From Brevundimonas sp. NIBR11 (GTDB lineage: Bacteria; Pseudomonadota; Alphaproteobacteria; Caulobacterales; Caulobacteraceae), in assembly GCF_027912535.1 (NCBI RefSeq), contig NZ_CP115465.1, forward strand, positions 417,001 through 481,000: a DNA stretch of 64,000 bases, in the 5' to 3' direction. The notes under the pieces were generated by a model. The model was not told the DNA's origin and did not search any database. It saw nothing but the letters and a program-made list of their open reading frames with translations. Positions 26,257 to 35,330 of the stretch are shown piece by piece. The translations under genes and the position numbers were made by a program. Numbering within the stretch: position 1 is the first letter of the stretch; the number at the start of each line of letters is the position of its first letter.

Positions 26257-28053
26257 ATGATCGACCGCCGCCGCCTGCTCGCCTCCGCCGCCGCGGGGGC
26301 GGGGTTCGCCGCCCTGCCGCCTGTCGCCTTCGCCCGGGCGGATGAGGACGCCCGGCTGGATGCGATCTTGAGCCGTCAGTTTGAGGAAGACCTGAACGGG
26401 TCGCCGACCAGCGCGACCTCGCTGGGGCTCGATGTCGGGACGCGGGCGGGACAGCGGGCGCAACTGGACGACCGGTCGCTGGCCGCCGCTCGGCATGAGG
26501 CGGTCAGGGCGCGGGAGCGGCTGGAGGAGCTGCGGACCATCGACCCGTCGGCCCTCTCGGTCGAAGGGCGGGCGAGCTATGACGTGCTTTCCTTCCAGAA
26601 GGAGGTGGCGGCCGAGGCGGCGGCCTTCGGCTGGCATACGGCCGACAGCTGGCGGCGGACCCCCTACGTCGTCAGCCAGATCAACGGCTCCTACATCGAC
26701 ATCCCGAGCTTCCTCGACACCACCCATCCGGTGAAGACCCGCGAGGACGCCGACGCCTTCATCGAGCGGCTGAAGGCTTTCCCGGCCTCGCTGGACGGAG
26801 ACACGGAGCGGAGCCATGCCCACTCCGGCATGGGGATGGTCGCGCCCGACTTCATCCTGGACAAGGCCATCGCCCAGCTGGCGGCCCTGCGCGACCAGCC
26901 CGGCGCCGATCAGGCCATGGTCCGCAGCCTGGCTCACAAGATGGGCGAGGCGGGGATCGAGGGGGATCACGTCGAGCAGGCGGCGATCCTGCTGGACGGG
27001 CCGGTAAAGGCGGCGCTGGAGCGGCAGATCGTGGAGCTAAGGCGGCAACGGGTCGACGCGGTCCATGACGCGGGGATCGGCGGGCGGCCCGACGGTCCGG
27101 CCTATTACGCCCTGAACCTGAAGGCTTATACGACCACCGCCTCAACGGCGGCGGAGATCCATGAGCTGGGTCTGGAGCAGGTCGCCGACATTCAGGCCCA
27201 GGCCGACGTCCTTCTGAAGAGCGAGGGCTATACCCAAGGCTCGGTCGCCGAGCGGATGGCGGCGCTTAGGACCGAGGCGCGCTTCCTATGGCCCAATACG
27301 GATGCGGGCCGGGCCGATCTGCTGACCTATGTGAACGCCGAGATGGACCGGGTCCGGGCCCGGACGCCGGAAATCTTCGCGCGCGTGCCGACCTCGGCGT
27401 TCCTGGTTCAGCGGGTGCCTGCGGCGATCGAGGCGGGGGCGCCGGGCGGATATGCCCAGGGCGGCAGCCTCGATGGGTCGCGGCCTGGGATCTACTTCAT
27501 CAACCTGAAGGACACCGCCGATTGGCCGCGCTGGACGCTGAAGACCCTGACCTATCACGAGGCCGCGCCGGGGCACCTGTTCGAGGGAGCGCTGGCGCTG
27601 CAGTCGGCGAAGCTGCCGCTGTATCGCAAGACGGTCGGCTTCTCGGCCTATGGCGAAGGGTGGGGGCTGTACGCCGAGCGGCTGGCCGATGAACTCGGCC
27701 TCTACGAGGGCGATCCGTTCGGGCGGATCGGCTATCTGGAGAGCTTCCTGTTCCGCGCCTGTCGCCTGGTGGTCGACACCGGACTGCACTCCAAGGGGTG
27801 GAGCCGTGAACAGGCGATCCGCTACATGACCGAGAACGTCGGCGATCCGAACGAGCCGGAGATCGATCGCTACTGCTCCGCGCCGGGTCAGGCCTGTTCT
27901 TACAAGATGGGCGAGATCGCGATCACGGGTCTGAGGGAGGAGTTGAAACGCGCGTCGAACTTCGACCTGAAGCGGTTCCATTCGGCGGTGCTGGACGGCG
28001 GGCGGATGCCGTTGACGGTGCTGGAACAGCGGGTGCGAGCGGCCTTCGCCTGA
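26257..28053 (+). CDS. DUF885-family exported metallopeptidase, copy 2
   Basis: A 598-residue paralogue of the preceding gene. The N-terminus MIDRRRLLASAAAGAGFAALP again has a Tat-like twin arginine. The zinc motif starts at H434 but reads HEAAPGHLFEG where the other copies have HEAVPGHH(F/I)Q, so one motif residue differs. The EGWGLYAE and APGQACSYKMGE blocks are kept. GGAG sits six bases before ATG 26257, which is preferred over ATG 26245. Tandem duplication followed by divergence is the simple explanation. Confidence 0.86.
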   Translation: MIDRRRLLASAAAGAGFAALPPVAFARADEDARLDAILSRQFEEDLNGSPTSATSLGLDVGTRAGQRAQLDDRSLAAARHEAVRARERLEELRTIDPSALSVEGRASYDVLSFQKEVAAEAAAFGWHTADSWRRTPYVVSQINGSYIDIPSFLDTTHPVKTREDADAFIERLKAFPASLDGDTERSHAHSGMGMVAPDFILDKAIAQLAALRDQPGADQAMVRSLAHKMGEAGIEGDHVEQAAILLDGPVKAALERQIVELRRQRVDAVHDAGIGGRPDGPAYYALNLKAYTTTASTAAEIHELGLEQVADIQAQADVLLKSEGYTQGSVAERMAALRTEARFLWPNTDAGRADLLTYVNAEMDRVRARTPEIFARVPTSAFLVQRVPAAIEAGAPGGYAQGGSLDGSRPGIYFINLKDTADWPRWTLKTLTYHEAAPGHLFEGALALQSAKLPLYRKTVGFSAYGEGWGLYAERLADELGLYEGDPFGRIGYLESFLFRACRLVVDTGLHSKGWSREQAIRYMTENVGDPNEPEIDRYCSAPGQACSYKMGEIAITGLREELKRASNFDLKRFHSAVLDGGRMPLTVLEQRVRAAFA

Positions 28054-28163
28054 AGTCAGGGACGCTGTCGCTCGACACGCCCCCGGTCCGCTGTCCGATC
28101 AGTCTGAGGACCGGCGCCGTCTGGAGCCTCGGCGTTTCGTCAGGTTGGTCATGACGCGAGTTG

Positions 28164-28203
28164 GGGTGACGAAACGTGACGAAAGGCGCCGAAACGGACG
28201 AAC
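28164..28203 (+). repeat. TGACGAAACG repeat, right copy
   Basis: Contains GGGTGACGAAACG, TGACGAAAG and CGAAACGGACGAA in close succession, the same units as at 24324-24347 but inverted. It lies in the 243-bp gap between the convergent DUF885 copy 2 and dithiol-oxidoreductase genes. That gap also has a perfect 6-bp hairpin AAGGAA-ATAA-TTCCTT at 28270-28285, and I see no gene in it. Confidence 0.4.
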
Positions 28204-28296
28204 GAGATTCAGGTTATCAAAAACCCATGGAGGAGATGGGCGGGCAGGACACAAGGCGCAAGAGGGCGGAAGGAAATAATTCCTTTGCAAGCCTTT

Positions 28297-29202
28297 CTAG
28301 ACCGTCTGGCCTGCCGCTCGTCTGAGGCTGTTGTGGATGTCCGTCGCCGCGACGGCGGCTTCGGCTGTGGCCACGGCGATCTGGTTAAGGCCGCGCACGA
28401 CGTCGCCGGCGGCGTAGAGGCCCGGGACGCTTGTTCTTTGGTGCAGGTCGACTTCGAGACGTCCGTCTTCGGCGAGCCGGCAATCCATGGCGGCGGCGAG
28501 TTCGGCGTTGGCCGAAGTTCCGAGTGCGGAATAGACGAGGTCGAAGGCGCTGTACGCGCCGTTCCAGCACAGGGCGGTGACGCGGTCGCCTTCCAGCCGC
28601 ACGCGTTCGATCGGTGTCTCGACCAGTTCGATGCCGAGGCGATCCAGAGCCTCCCGTTCGGTCAGAGCGTCCGATGGACCGATATGGATAAGAGTAACGC
28701 GCTCGGAGTAGGTGCGCAGGAAGGCGGCTTCGCGTACGCCCATATCGCTGTCCCCGATCACAGCGACCACCTTGTCGGTGGCTTCGTAGCCGTCGCAGAT
28801 CGGACAGATGCGAACGATGGCGCGTTCGATGGCGCGTTCAACGCCGGGCAGGTCAGGGTGGTGGTCGACGACGCCCGTGGCCAGAAGGACTCTGTCGGCG
28901 CGGATGGTGCGACCGTTCAGATCGGCGACGAAAGATGACCCGTCGCGCCGGAGGCCTTCCACCCGGCCGGCCTCGATGACGGCGCCATATTCCAGGGTTT
29001 GATCGCGCATCCGATCGAGGATGGCGTCGCCGGTGATGCCCGCGGGAAAGCCCGGCATGTTGTGGCTGAGCGGGATCCATCCGGCGCGTGGGAAGCCGCC
29101 GTCGGCGACCAGGACTGACCGACGAAACCGGCCCAGATAGGTGGCGGCGGTCAGGCCGGCGGGGCCGGCGCCGATGACCAGGACATCGACTTCGTCCGTC
29201 AT
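28297..29202 (-). CDS. thioredoxin-reductase-like flavoprotein with CPIC
   Basis: A 301-residue NAD(P)/FAD oxidoreductase. The FAD motif is GAGPAGLTAATYLG at residues 11-24, the redox-active pair C133-P-I-C136 lies in RICPICDGYE, and the NAD(P) motif is AVIGDSDMGVREAA. The late FAD motif is LYAAGDVVRGLNQ. It resembles thioredoxin reductase but the CPIC dithiol differs from the usual CATC, so its partner may not be thioredoxin. Its ATG overlaps the stop of the DUF1176 gene (ATGA), so the two are co-translated. Confidence 0.83.
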   Translation of the reverse strand: MTDEVDVLVIGAGPAGLTAATYLGRFRRSVLVADGGFPRAGWIPLSHNMPGFPAGITGDAILDRMRDQTLEYGAVIEAGRVEGLRRDGSSFVADLNGRTIRADRVLLATGVVDHHPDLPGVERAIERAIVRICPICDGYEATDKVVAVIGDSDMGVREAAFLRTYSERVTLIHIGPSDALTEREALDRLGIELVETPIERVRLEGDRVTALCWNGAYSAFDLVYSALGTSANAELAAAMDCRLAEDGRLEVDLHQRTSVPGLYAAGDVVRGLNQIAVATAEAAVAATDIHNSLRRAAGQTV

Positions 29203-30296
29203 TCGCTGACCCAGGCGGCGGGCCAATATTCGCTCGGCACGCCCCAGCATTCCGACATGGCCGAGGAGGATTTCAGTTCGAACGCGCGACCCGTCCAGGT
29301 CCAGCTGTCGGCCATGCCGCAGTCGCCCAGACCCCGACCCTTGTTGAAGGCGTCGATGACGCGGGTCGCCGGGTCGTAGGCGGCGTTGACCAGAAGGTCG
29401 TGAGGCTCGGCGTCGCCGGCGCTGGGGAACAAGACCCGGCGCGGGTCCGCGCCCTGGGGCGTCGTCAGAAAGTAGGCGTTGGAGAAGTTGTAGGCGCCGG
29501 CGCCGCAGGGGACGCTCCACAGGACGGTGTTGGCGTCGAGCCGGGCGGAGGAGATCACCGCCTGAAGGTCCGGGTTGAAGGCCGTTTCGGCGCGGCACTG
29601 GACCACAGCCGGCAAGGCCTCGACGGCGGCGGGCAGGGTCTGGCCCTCCTGATCGCCGTAGGGACCCTGAGCGACGGCGGGGGCGGGGACGATATGAGGC
29701 GCGGGCGGGGCGACGGGGACGACGGAGGCGGGGCGGCTGCCCTTGCGGATCAGGGCGGTGTCGGTTTCAAGACGACCCTGATGCTCGTCGATCCACAACA
29801 GGGAAGCGGCGGCGCCGGTCAGAGAGATGGGGACGGTCTCGGAGCCGGCGTTCAGCGTCATGGCGGTCCCTTGGGCCATCGCATCGACGAGGGCGCGAGC
29901 GCGGTCGGGCGCGACGGTGGCGACGGGCGGAGCCTCGTGCCCGGTCTCGGCGCGGGCTTCGAAGGCGGCGTGATCGACCTGGGCCGTTACGGAACCGCCG
30001 AAGGCGCCGTCGTCCGGCCAGAAGCCGAAATCGACGGACGGTGCGGCGTCCGGGCCGGCGGCCATGGTGATGCGGACCCAGCCTGTCCCCTCCGACGCCG
30101 GTCCAAAGGCGTAGCAGGTTCCGATATTGTCGCAGGAGACCAGCCAGTCGCGGAATCGCGTCTGATCCGCGAGACTGTCGCGCGTGTCGGCGGCCGCGCG
30201 AACGGCGCCGGGGGCTCTGGCCTCAGCCTGCTGTCCCTGGCCGCAGGAGGCCAGCAAGGCGGCGACCGCCGTCAGCGCGATAAGACGCATCGTCAT
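29199..30296 (-). CDS. DUF1176-family lipoprotein
   Basis: A 365-residue protein with a lipoprotein signal ending in the lipobox LLASC (C18). The C-terminal half matches the DUF1176 family as I know it (WSVPCGAGAYNFSNAYFL, then GDCGMADSWTWTGRAFEL and CWGVPSEYW). It carries several cysteines that could form disulfides in the periplasm. Function unknown. GGGGGG precedes the chosen ATG 30296; ATG 30290 is also possible. First gene of a two-gene operon with the CPIC flavoprotein. Confidence 0.82.
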   Translation of the reverse strand: MTMRLIALTAVAALLASCGQGQQAEARAPGAVRAAADTRDSLADQTRFRDWLVSCDNIGTCYAFGPASEGTGWVRITMAAGPDAAPSVDFGFWPDDGAFGGSVTAQVDHAAFEARAETGHEAPPVATVAPDRARALVDAMAQGTAMTLNAGSETVPISLTGAAASLLWIDEHQGRLETDTALIRKGSRPASVVPVAPPAPHIVPAPAVAQGPYGDQEGQTLPAAVEALPAVVQCRAETAFNPDLQAVISSARLDANTVLWSVPCGAGAYNFSNAYFLTTPQGADPRRVLFPSAGDAEPHDLLVNAAYDPATRVIDAFNKGRGLGDCGMADSWTWTGRAFELKSSSAMSECWGVPSEYWPAAWVSE

Positions 30297-30318
30297 CAAG
30301 CCCCCCTTCAAGACCGCA

Positions 30319-30531
30319 TCAGGCCTTGCGCAGCTCCGACGGCTTGTGGGCGGCTCGGGCGCCGGTCTTGCCGCTCTCGACCAGATATTCGGGGTTATCC
30401 TTCGACGCCGCAACCTTATGCGTCTTGATCGTGGTCGGTTTTGTCAGTTTGCGGACCACCTTGCCTGTCGTGGTCCCTTGGGAGTGGTCCCACTTAACCT
30501 TGTCGCCAGCCTTGAAGGTCTTCTCGGTCAT
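30319..30531 (-). CDS. DUF2945 (hypervirulence-associated TUDOR-type) small protein
   Basis: A 70-residue basic protein, [19 protein letters not shown] followed by GKVVRKLT and KPSELRK. This is the DUF2945/HVA1-type small beta-barrel seen in many proteobacteria; molecular role not established. Its ATG overlaps the stop of a 44-codon ORF upstream (ATGA), which suggests a two-gene unit. AGGA lies before the ATG. Confidence 0.8.
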   Translation of the reverse strand: MTEKTFKAGDKVKWDHSQGTTTGKVVRKLTKPTTIKTHKVAASKDNPEYLVESGKTGARAAHKPSELRKA

Positions 30532-30662
30532 GTCGTCTGATCCTGTGTCTTTCCTTCCATGTCAGCGAGCACGGCCCGCATCAGTTCCTTGTCGATCAGC
30601 GGGGGCGCCTCGCAAAAGGCGAGGATCCAGCGTTGAATCAGTGTCTCAGTCTCTGCATCCAT
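30528..30662 (-). CDS. 44-residue acidic small protein upstream of DUF2945
   Basis: A small ORF beginning [19 protein letters not shown] and ending [10 protein letters not shown], mostly predicted helix. It ends in ATGA with the DUF2945 start, the same coupling seen for other operon pairs in this window. A purine-rich GGGG lies upstream but is not ideally spaced. I recognise no family. Reality rests on frame, coupling and a protein-like composition. Confidence 0.5.
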   Translation of the reverse strand: MDAETETLIQRWILAFCEAPPLIDKELMRAVLADMEGKTQDQTT

Positions 30663-30855
30663 CCCGTTGCGCCCCTTTCGAAATGGCTGCCCTTCCGCCC
30701 CACAGAACCAGCGCGGTCCCTCGGGGTTCAGCTTGGCCAGAGGCGGCTTTTTTGGGGCAGGGTTAATGTGGGCGGCCCAGCCCTTTGCCTCCGGCGTCCC
30801 GCCTCGCTATACCGCCGCCACCTCCCGCATTCGCAACACACAGGACGCAAGCCGC

Positions 30856-32076
30856 ATGGCCAAGATCAAGGTCGCCAATCCCATCGTCGATATCGACGGC
30901 GACGAAATGACCCGCATCATCTGGCAATGGATCAAGGACAAGCTGGTCTTCCCCTTCGTGGACGTCGAACTGGACTACTACGACCTGGGCATGGAGCACC
31001 GTGACGCCACCGACGACCAGGTGACGATCGACGCCGCCCACGCCATCCAGAAGCACGGCGTCGGCGTGAAATGCGCCACCATCACCCCCGATGAGGCGCG
31101 CGTCGCCGAGTTCGGCCTGAAAAAGATGTGGAAGTCGCCGAACGGCACGATCCGCAACATCCTGGGCGGGGTGGTCTTCCGCGAGCCGATCATCTGCCAG
31201 AACGTGCCGCGCCTGGTTCCGGGCTGGACCCAGCCGATCGTCGTCGGCCGTCACGCCTTCGGCGACCAGTACAAGGCCACCGACTTCCTGATGCCGGGCA
31301 AGGGCACGCTTTCGATCAAGTTCGTCGGCGACGACGGTCAGGTGATCGAGCATGAGGTGTTCAAGTCGCCGGGCGCCGGTGTCGCCATGGGCATGTACAA
31401 TCTGGATGACTCGATCCGCGACTTCGCCCACGCCTCGTTCAGCTATGGCCTCAACCGCAACTATCCGGTCTATCTGTCGACCAAGAACACGATCCTGAAA
31501 GCCTATGACGGCCGCTTCAAGGACATCTTCCAGGAAGTGTTCGACGCTGAATACGCCGACAAGTTCAAGGCCGCCGGCCTGACCTATGAGCACCGCCTGA
31601 TCGACGACATGGTCGCCGCGGCGATCAAGTGGTCGGGCGGCTTCGTCTGGGCGTGCAAGAACTACGACGGCGACGTGCAGTCCGATGTCGTCGCCCAGGG
31701 CTTCGGCTCGCTGGGCCTGATGACCTCGGTCCTGATGACGCCGGACGGCAAGATCATGGAAACGGAAGCCGCGCACGGCACCGTGACCCGCCACTATCGC
31801 CAGCACCAGAAGGGCGAGGCCACCTCGACCAACTCGATCGCCTCGATCTTCGCCTGGACAGCCGGCTTCAAGCACCGCGCCAAGCTGGACGGCAACGCCG
31901 AACTGCTCGAGTTCGCAGAGACGATGGAAAAGGTCGTCATCGAGACCGTCGAAGCCGGTTTCATGACCAAGGACTTGGCCCTGCTGGTCGGCGACCAGCA
32001 GTCGTGGCTGACGACCGAAGGCTTCCTCGACAAGGTCGCCGAGAACCTGAAGACGGCCCTGCCGAACGTCGGTTAG
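30856..32076 (+). CDS. icd: NADP-dependent isocitrate dehydrogenase
   Basis: A 406-residue isocitrate dehydrogenase of the homodimeric type close to eukaryotic and alphaproteobacterial enzymes. Visible blocks: [13 protein letters not shown], the substrate-binding [40 protein letters not shown] and the NADP region [12 protein letters not shown]. It oxidatively decarboxylates isocitrate to 2-oxoglutarate in the TCA cycle. ATG 30856 follows CAGGACG; the 63-codon extension upstream has no homology. A strong terminator follows. Confidence 0.96.
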   Translation: MAKIKVANPIVDIDGDEMTRIIWQWIKDKLVFPFVDVELDYYDLGMEHRDATDDQVTIDAAHAIQKHGVGVKCATITPDEARVAEFGLKKMWKSPNGTIRNILGGVVFREPIICQNVPRLVPGWTQPIVVGRHAFGDQYKATDFLMPGKGTLSIKFVGDDGQVIEHEVFKSPGAGVAMGMYNLDDSIRDFAHASFSYGLNRNYPVYLSTKNTILKAYDGRFKDIFQEVFDAEYADKFKAAGLTYEHRLIDDMVAAAIKWSGGFVWACKNYDGDVQSDVVAQGFGSLGLMTSVLMTPDGKIMETEAAHGTVTRHYRQHQKGEATSTNSIASIFAWTAGFKHRAKLDGNAELLEFAETMEKVVIETVEAGFMTKDLALLVGDQQSWLTTEGFLDKVAENLKTALPNVG

Positions 32077-32103
32077 ACCTGAGCACGGTTCTGATTATTT
32101 CGA

Positions 32104-32136
32104 CCCCGCCGGAGCTTCTCCGGCGGGGTTTCGTTT
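32104..32136 (+). terminator. rho-independent terminator after icd
   Basis: A perfect 11-bp stem CCCCGCCGGAG / CTCCGGCGGGG with a CTT loop, then TTTCGTTT, 28 bp after the icd stop. Confidence 0.85.
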
Positions 32137-32194
32137 GAGCCGCGGGCTTCGACGTGCATTGATGGGCTTCGCGTCGGAGGAGGGGAGACCACCG

Positions 32195-32785
32195 GTGAAG
32201 AATCTATTCGGCAATCTGGTGCTCGCCGCCGTCGTCCTGACGGCGATCAGCTTCTTCGCGGCGCCGGCCGTGGCCTTCTTCGGCATCCGCTCGGCGGCTC
32301 AGTCGGACGATGTCGCGGGGCTGCAGCGGCTAGTGGATTTCGACGCTGTGCGCGCGTCGCTAAGGCCGCAGTTGTCGGGGCGGCCCGAGGCGATGACGCC
32401 GCCGCCGTCGATCCTAAGCGACCCCATTGGCGCCTTCCGGCGTCAGTTCGAGGAGGTGGCGGCGCCGCAGGGGCCGAATCCCGACGCCTATCTCACGCCC
32501 GACGCCATCGACGGCCTGACACGGGCCGAGGGCCGCTACGCCTCGGTGCGGACGGCCCAGCCGGGGACGGACGAGGCTCCGGCGCCCTGGCCCAAGCCCT
32601 ACTACTGGGGGATCAATCGCGCGCGGATGGCGATCACGGACGAAGGCGGGTCGGACACGGTCTTCACCTTCGAGCGGCGCGGTCCGTTTGAGTGGAAGCT
32701 GGTCCACATCGGCCTGCCCGACGGATCGACGCCGCAGGTTCCGGCCCGCACCGCGCCCGCCGCCCAACCGGAGACGAAACGATGA
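32195..32785 (+). CDS. DUF2939-type membrane-anchored protein, copy 1
   Basis: A 196-residue protein with one N-terminal hydrophobic helix (NLVLAAVVLTAISFFAAPAVAFF) followed by a domain with AAQSDDVAGLQRLVDFDAVRASL and a C-terminal FEWKLVHIGLP. The second gene has the same plan, so they are paralogues of the DUF2939 family. Function unknown; probably periplasmic, anchored to the inner membrane. The GTG at 32195 is chosen for the strong AGGAGGGGAG nine bases before it; the GTG 60 bases upstream has no such site. Confidence 0.78.
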   Translation: MKNLFGNLVLAAVVLTAISFFAAPAVAFFGIRSAAQSDDVAGLQRLVDFDAVRASLRPQLSGRPEAMTPPPSILSDPIGAFRRQFEEVAAPQGPNPDAYLTPDAIDGLTRAEGRYASVRTAQPGTDEAPAPWPKPYYWGINRARMAITDEGGSDTVFTFERRGPFEWKLVHIGLPDGSTPQVPARTAPAAQPETKR

Positions 32786-33336
32786 AGGGTCTGATCAAGG
32801 GCGTCGTGATCCTCGGCGTCGTCGCGTTCCTGATCGCCTATTTCGGCACGCCGATCCTGACGGTGAACAACCTGGTCGCGGCGGCCAAGGCCGGGGATGA
32901 GGCTGGGCTGGAGCGGATGGTCGACTTCCCTGCCTTCCGCGACAGCGTGAAGGACGAACTGACAGCGCGGCTGATGGCCGAGGCCAACGCCGATCCCGAT
33001 GTCCGTTCGAGCGGCTTGGGCGGGCTGGGCATGATGCTGGCGCCCATGCTGGTCTCGGGCGCGGTGGATGCTCTGGTCACCGCTCCGACGATCGCGGCGA
33101 TGGTGCGGACGGCCGATACGCCCGATCCCGAAGACGTCGCCACGGCCCGCACGCCGGAGCCGGAGAGCGAGGACAAGGACATCCGCCAGAGCTACGGCTA
33201 TCGCGACCTGAACACCTTCGTTCTGGGCCTGACCGATCCGGACCGACCGGACGAGACGCTGAAACTGCTGCTGAAGCGGCAGGGGGTGTTCGGCTGGAAG
33301 CTGTCGGGGATAGACCTGCCGGAGAAGGCCGCCTAG
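32782..33336 (+). CDS. DUF2939-type membrane-anchored protein, copy 2
   Basis: A 184-residue paralogue of the preceding gene: N-terminal helix GVVILGVVAFLIAYFG, then AAAKAGDEAGLERMVDFPAFRDSVKDEL and a C-terminal GVFGWKLSGIDLP. The ATG overlaps the previous stop (ATGA), so the pair is co-translated. It is convergent with the third DUF885 gene, ending only a few bases before it. Confidence 0.78.
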   Translation: MKGLIKGVVILGVVAFLIAYFGTPILTVNNLVAAAKAGDEAGLERMVDFPAFRDSVKDELTARLMAEANADPDVRSSGLGGLGMMLAPMLVSGAVDALVTAPTIAAMVRTADTPDPEDVATARTPEPESEDKDIRQSYGYRDLNTFVLGLTDPDRPDETLKLLLKRQGVFGWKLSGIDLPEKAA

Positions 33337-35123
33337 CGGGCGGCCTGGGCGGCGATCCAGGCGTCCATGCGGCGGTCCAGCAGGTCGAGCGGCAACGGGC
33401 CGTCAACGAGCAGGGCGTCGTGGAAGTCGCGGACGTTGAACCGCTCTCCCAACGCCTGTTCGGCGCGGGTGCGGATGGCGCGCAGGCGGATTTCGCCGAT
33501 CTTGTAGGCCAGGGCCTGACCCGGCCAGCCGATATAGCGCTGCAGCTCGGTCTCGATGTTGTGCGGCGACAGGGCGGAGTTGTCGGTGAAACAGGCGCGG
33601 GCCTGTTCGATGGTCCAGCCCATCCAGTGCATGCCGGTGTCGGCGACCAGACGACAGGCGCGCCACATCTCGTAGGACAGACGCCCGAACCGCTCTTCCG
33701 GCGTGCGGTAGAAGCCCATCTCCTCGCCGAGGAACTCCGAATACAGGCCCCAGCCCTCGGTGAAGGCGGTGACGCCGGCGTTGCGACGGAAGGCGGGACC
33801 GGCGGCGGCCTCCTGCTGCAGGGCGATCTGGATGTGGTGGCCGGGGACCGCTTCGTGCAGCGTCAGGGCGGGCAGTTCGTAGAGCGGCCGCTGATCCAGC
33901 TTGCCGGTGTTGACGATATAGCCGCCGGGCACACCCTCCTCGAGCGAGCCGCCGTTGTAACGGCCGGTGGTGTAGTTGTCCTCGATGTCCAGCGGCACGG
34001 GGCGGACGTTGTAGGTCAGGCGCGGCAGGGTGCGGAACAGGGCCGGAAGGCCGCCGTCGGCGCGTTTGGCCATCTCCGAGGCCTTCTCCAGCATGTCCTC
34101 GCGCGAGGTGGCGTAGAACTGCGGATCGGTGCGCAGGTGGTTCAGGAAGCCGGCGAAGTCGCCGGTCCAGCCGGAGGCGCGCATCTCCGTGTCCATGCGG
34201 GCGCGGATGCGGGCGACCTCGTCCAGGCCGATCTGGTGGATCTGGTCGGGGGTCAGGTCGGTGGTGGTGTAGCGGCGCGCCTCGAAGGCGTAAAACTCGC
34301 GACCGCCGGGGCGTGAGCCGATGCCCACCTCGTCCGGGGCGGCGGGCAGATATTCGTTCTGGGTGAACTCGACCCAGGCGCGACGACGCGGGACGATCTG
34401 TTCGGCGACGATGGCGGCGGCGCGGGCGCGAAGATCGGCCTGATCCGCTGCCGATATGGTCGCTGGCAGGCTGGCGAACGGACGCAGAAGCGGGTCGGTC
34501 TCGGGCGTGAAGGCCGCCTCGTTGCGGAAGATGGCGAGGGCGCTTTCGACCACGGATTTCGGTTGGACGAAGCCGGTCTCCAGCCCGCGCCGGGCGTCGG
34601 CGAGGCCTTCGTCATACCAGGTGTGGAGGAGGCCGAGACGGGCCAGCCAGGCGTCGGCGTCGGCGCGGCTGGTGATCCGGGTTCCGGCGGCAAGGAAGCC
34701 CGCGCTCTGGCCCGGTCCGCCCTCGGAGTTGAAGGCCAGGCGGCCGCCGTCCAGGCCGATGGACTCGATCGAGCGATCGACGATGATGGCCAGGAAATCG
34801 CGGTTCAGGGCGTCGTTCGACGACAGGGTCGAGGCGTCGATGGCGGCGAGGCGACGCTTGAACTCGTGCAGGGGGGCGAGGCGAGCGAGTTCGGCGGCGC
34901 GGGAGGGATCGGAGAGACGGGACTTGGCGGACTGGTCGCCCTCCCGGGCCGCCTGCTCAGGGCTGAGGCTGAGTTGCCAGGCGTCGTAGTCGGCGATGAT
35001 GGAGGCCAGCGCCGGGTTCTCGGCGGTCGTGCTGGTTGAAGCGGGCGGCGTCTGGGCGGCGGCTGTCATGGCCGCGGAGGAGAGAAGAACGCCCGCGACT
35101 GCGGTAATGACGAAGCGATTCAT
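33333..35123 (-). CDS. DUF885-family exported metallopeptidase, copy 3
   Basis: A 596-residue DUF885 protein. The N-terminus MNRFVITAVAGVLLSSAAMTAAAQ is a Sec signal, unlike the Tat-like signals of copies 1 and 2. The zinc motif LHEAVPGHHIQ, the EGWGLYSE block and the WPGQALAYKIGEIRLR block are intact. It is more distant from copies 1 and 2 than they are from each other. ATG 35123 is picked from the signal peptide. The frame upstream to 35270 is low-complexity and not coding. Confidence 0.88.
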   Translation of the reverse strand: MNRFVITAVAGVLLSSAAMTAAAQTPPASTSTTAENPALASIIADYDAWQLSLSPEQAAREGDQSAKSRLSDPSRAAELARLAPLHEFKRRLAAIDASTLSSNDALNRDFLAIIVDRSIESIGLDGGRLAFNSEGGPGQSAGFLAAGTRITSRADADAWLARLGLLHTWYDEGLADARRGLETGFVQPKSVVESALAIFRNEAAFTPETDPLLRPFASLPATISAADQADLRARAAAIVAEQIVPRRRAWVEFTQNEYLPAAPDEVGIGSRPGGREFYAFEARRYTTTDLTPDQIHQIGLDEVARIRARMDTEMRASGWTGDFAGFLNHLRTDPQFYATSREDMLEKASEMAKRADGGLPALFRTLPRLTYNVRPVPLDIEDNYTTGRYNGGSLEEGVPGGYIVNTGKLDQRPLYELPALTLHEAVPGHHIQIALQQEAAAGPAFRRNAGVTAFTEGWGLYSEFLGEEMGFYRTPEERFGRLSYEMWRACRLVADTGMHWMGWTIEQARACFTDNSALSPHNIETELQRYIGWPGQALAYKIGEIRLRAIRTRAEQALGERFNVRDFHDALLVDGPLPLDLLDRRMDAWIAAQAAR

Positions 35124-35179
35124 GAATGACCCCCGAACTGAGGGCGGCATGGGGAGGGAAGAGGGGGGCGAGGTCAATG

Positions 35180-35330
35180 CCTCCCTTCTCCCCTTGCGGG
35201 AGACGGCGGCAGCCGAAGGGTGGCTATGCTCACGGGCGCCACCGGCGTGACCCCTCACCCGATCGCGCAAGCAAGACGGCGACGCCGCCGTGCGCGAGCT
35301 CCCTCTCCCGCAGGGGGAGAGGGGCTTGAA
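35180..35330. repeat. GC-rich palindromic intergenic repeat between DUF885 copy 3 and alaS
   Basis: The gap between the DUF885 start and the alaS stop holds a stretch beginning CTCCCTTCTCCCC and ending in a perfect 9-bp hairpin CCCTCTCCC / GGGAGAGGG (35301-35323), with a G/C-rich centre. The two ends resemble each other in CTCCC(T)TCTCCC. This looks like a dispersed REP-type element. No T-run follows, so it is not a clear terminator. Confidence 0.45.
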
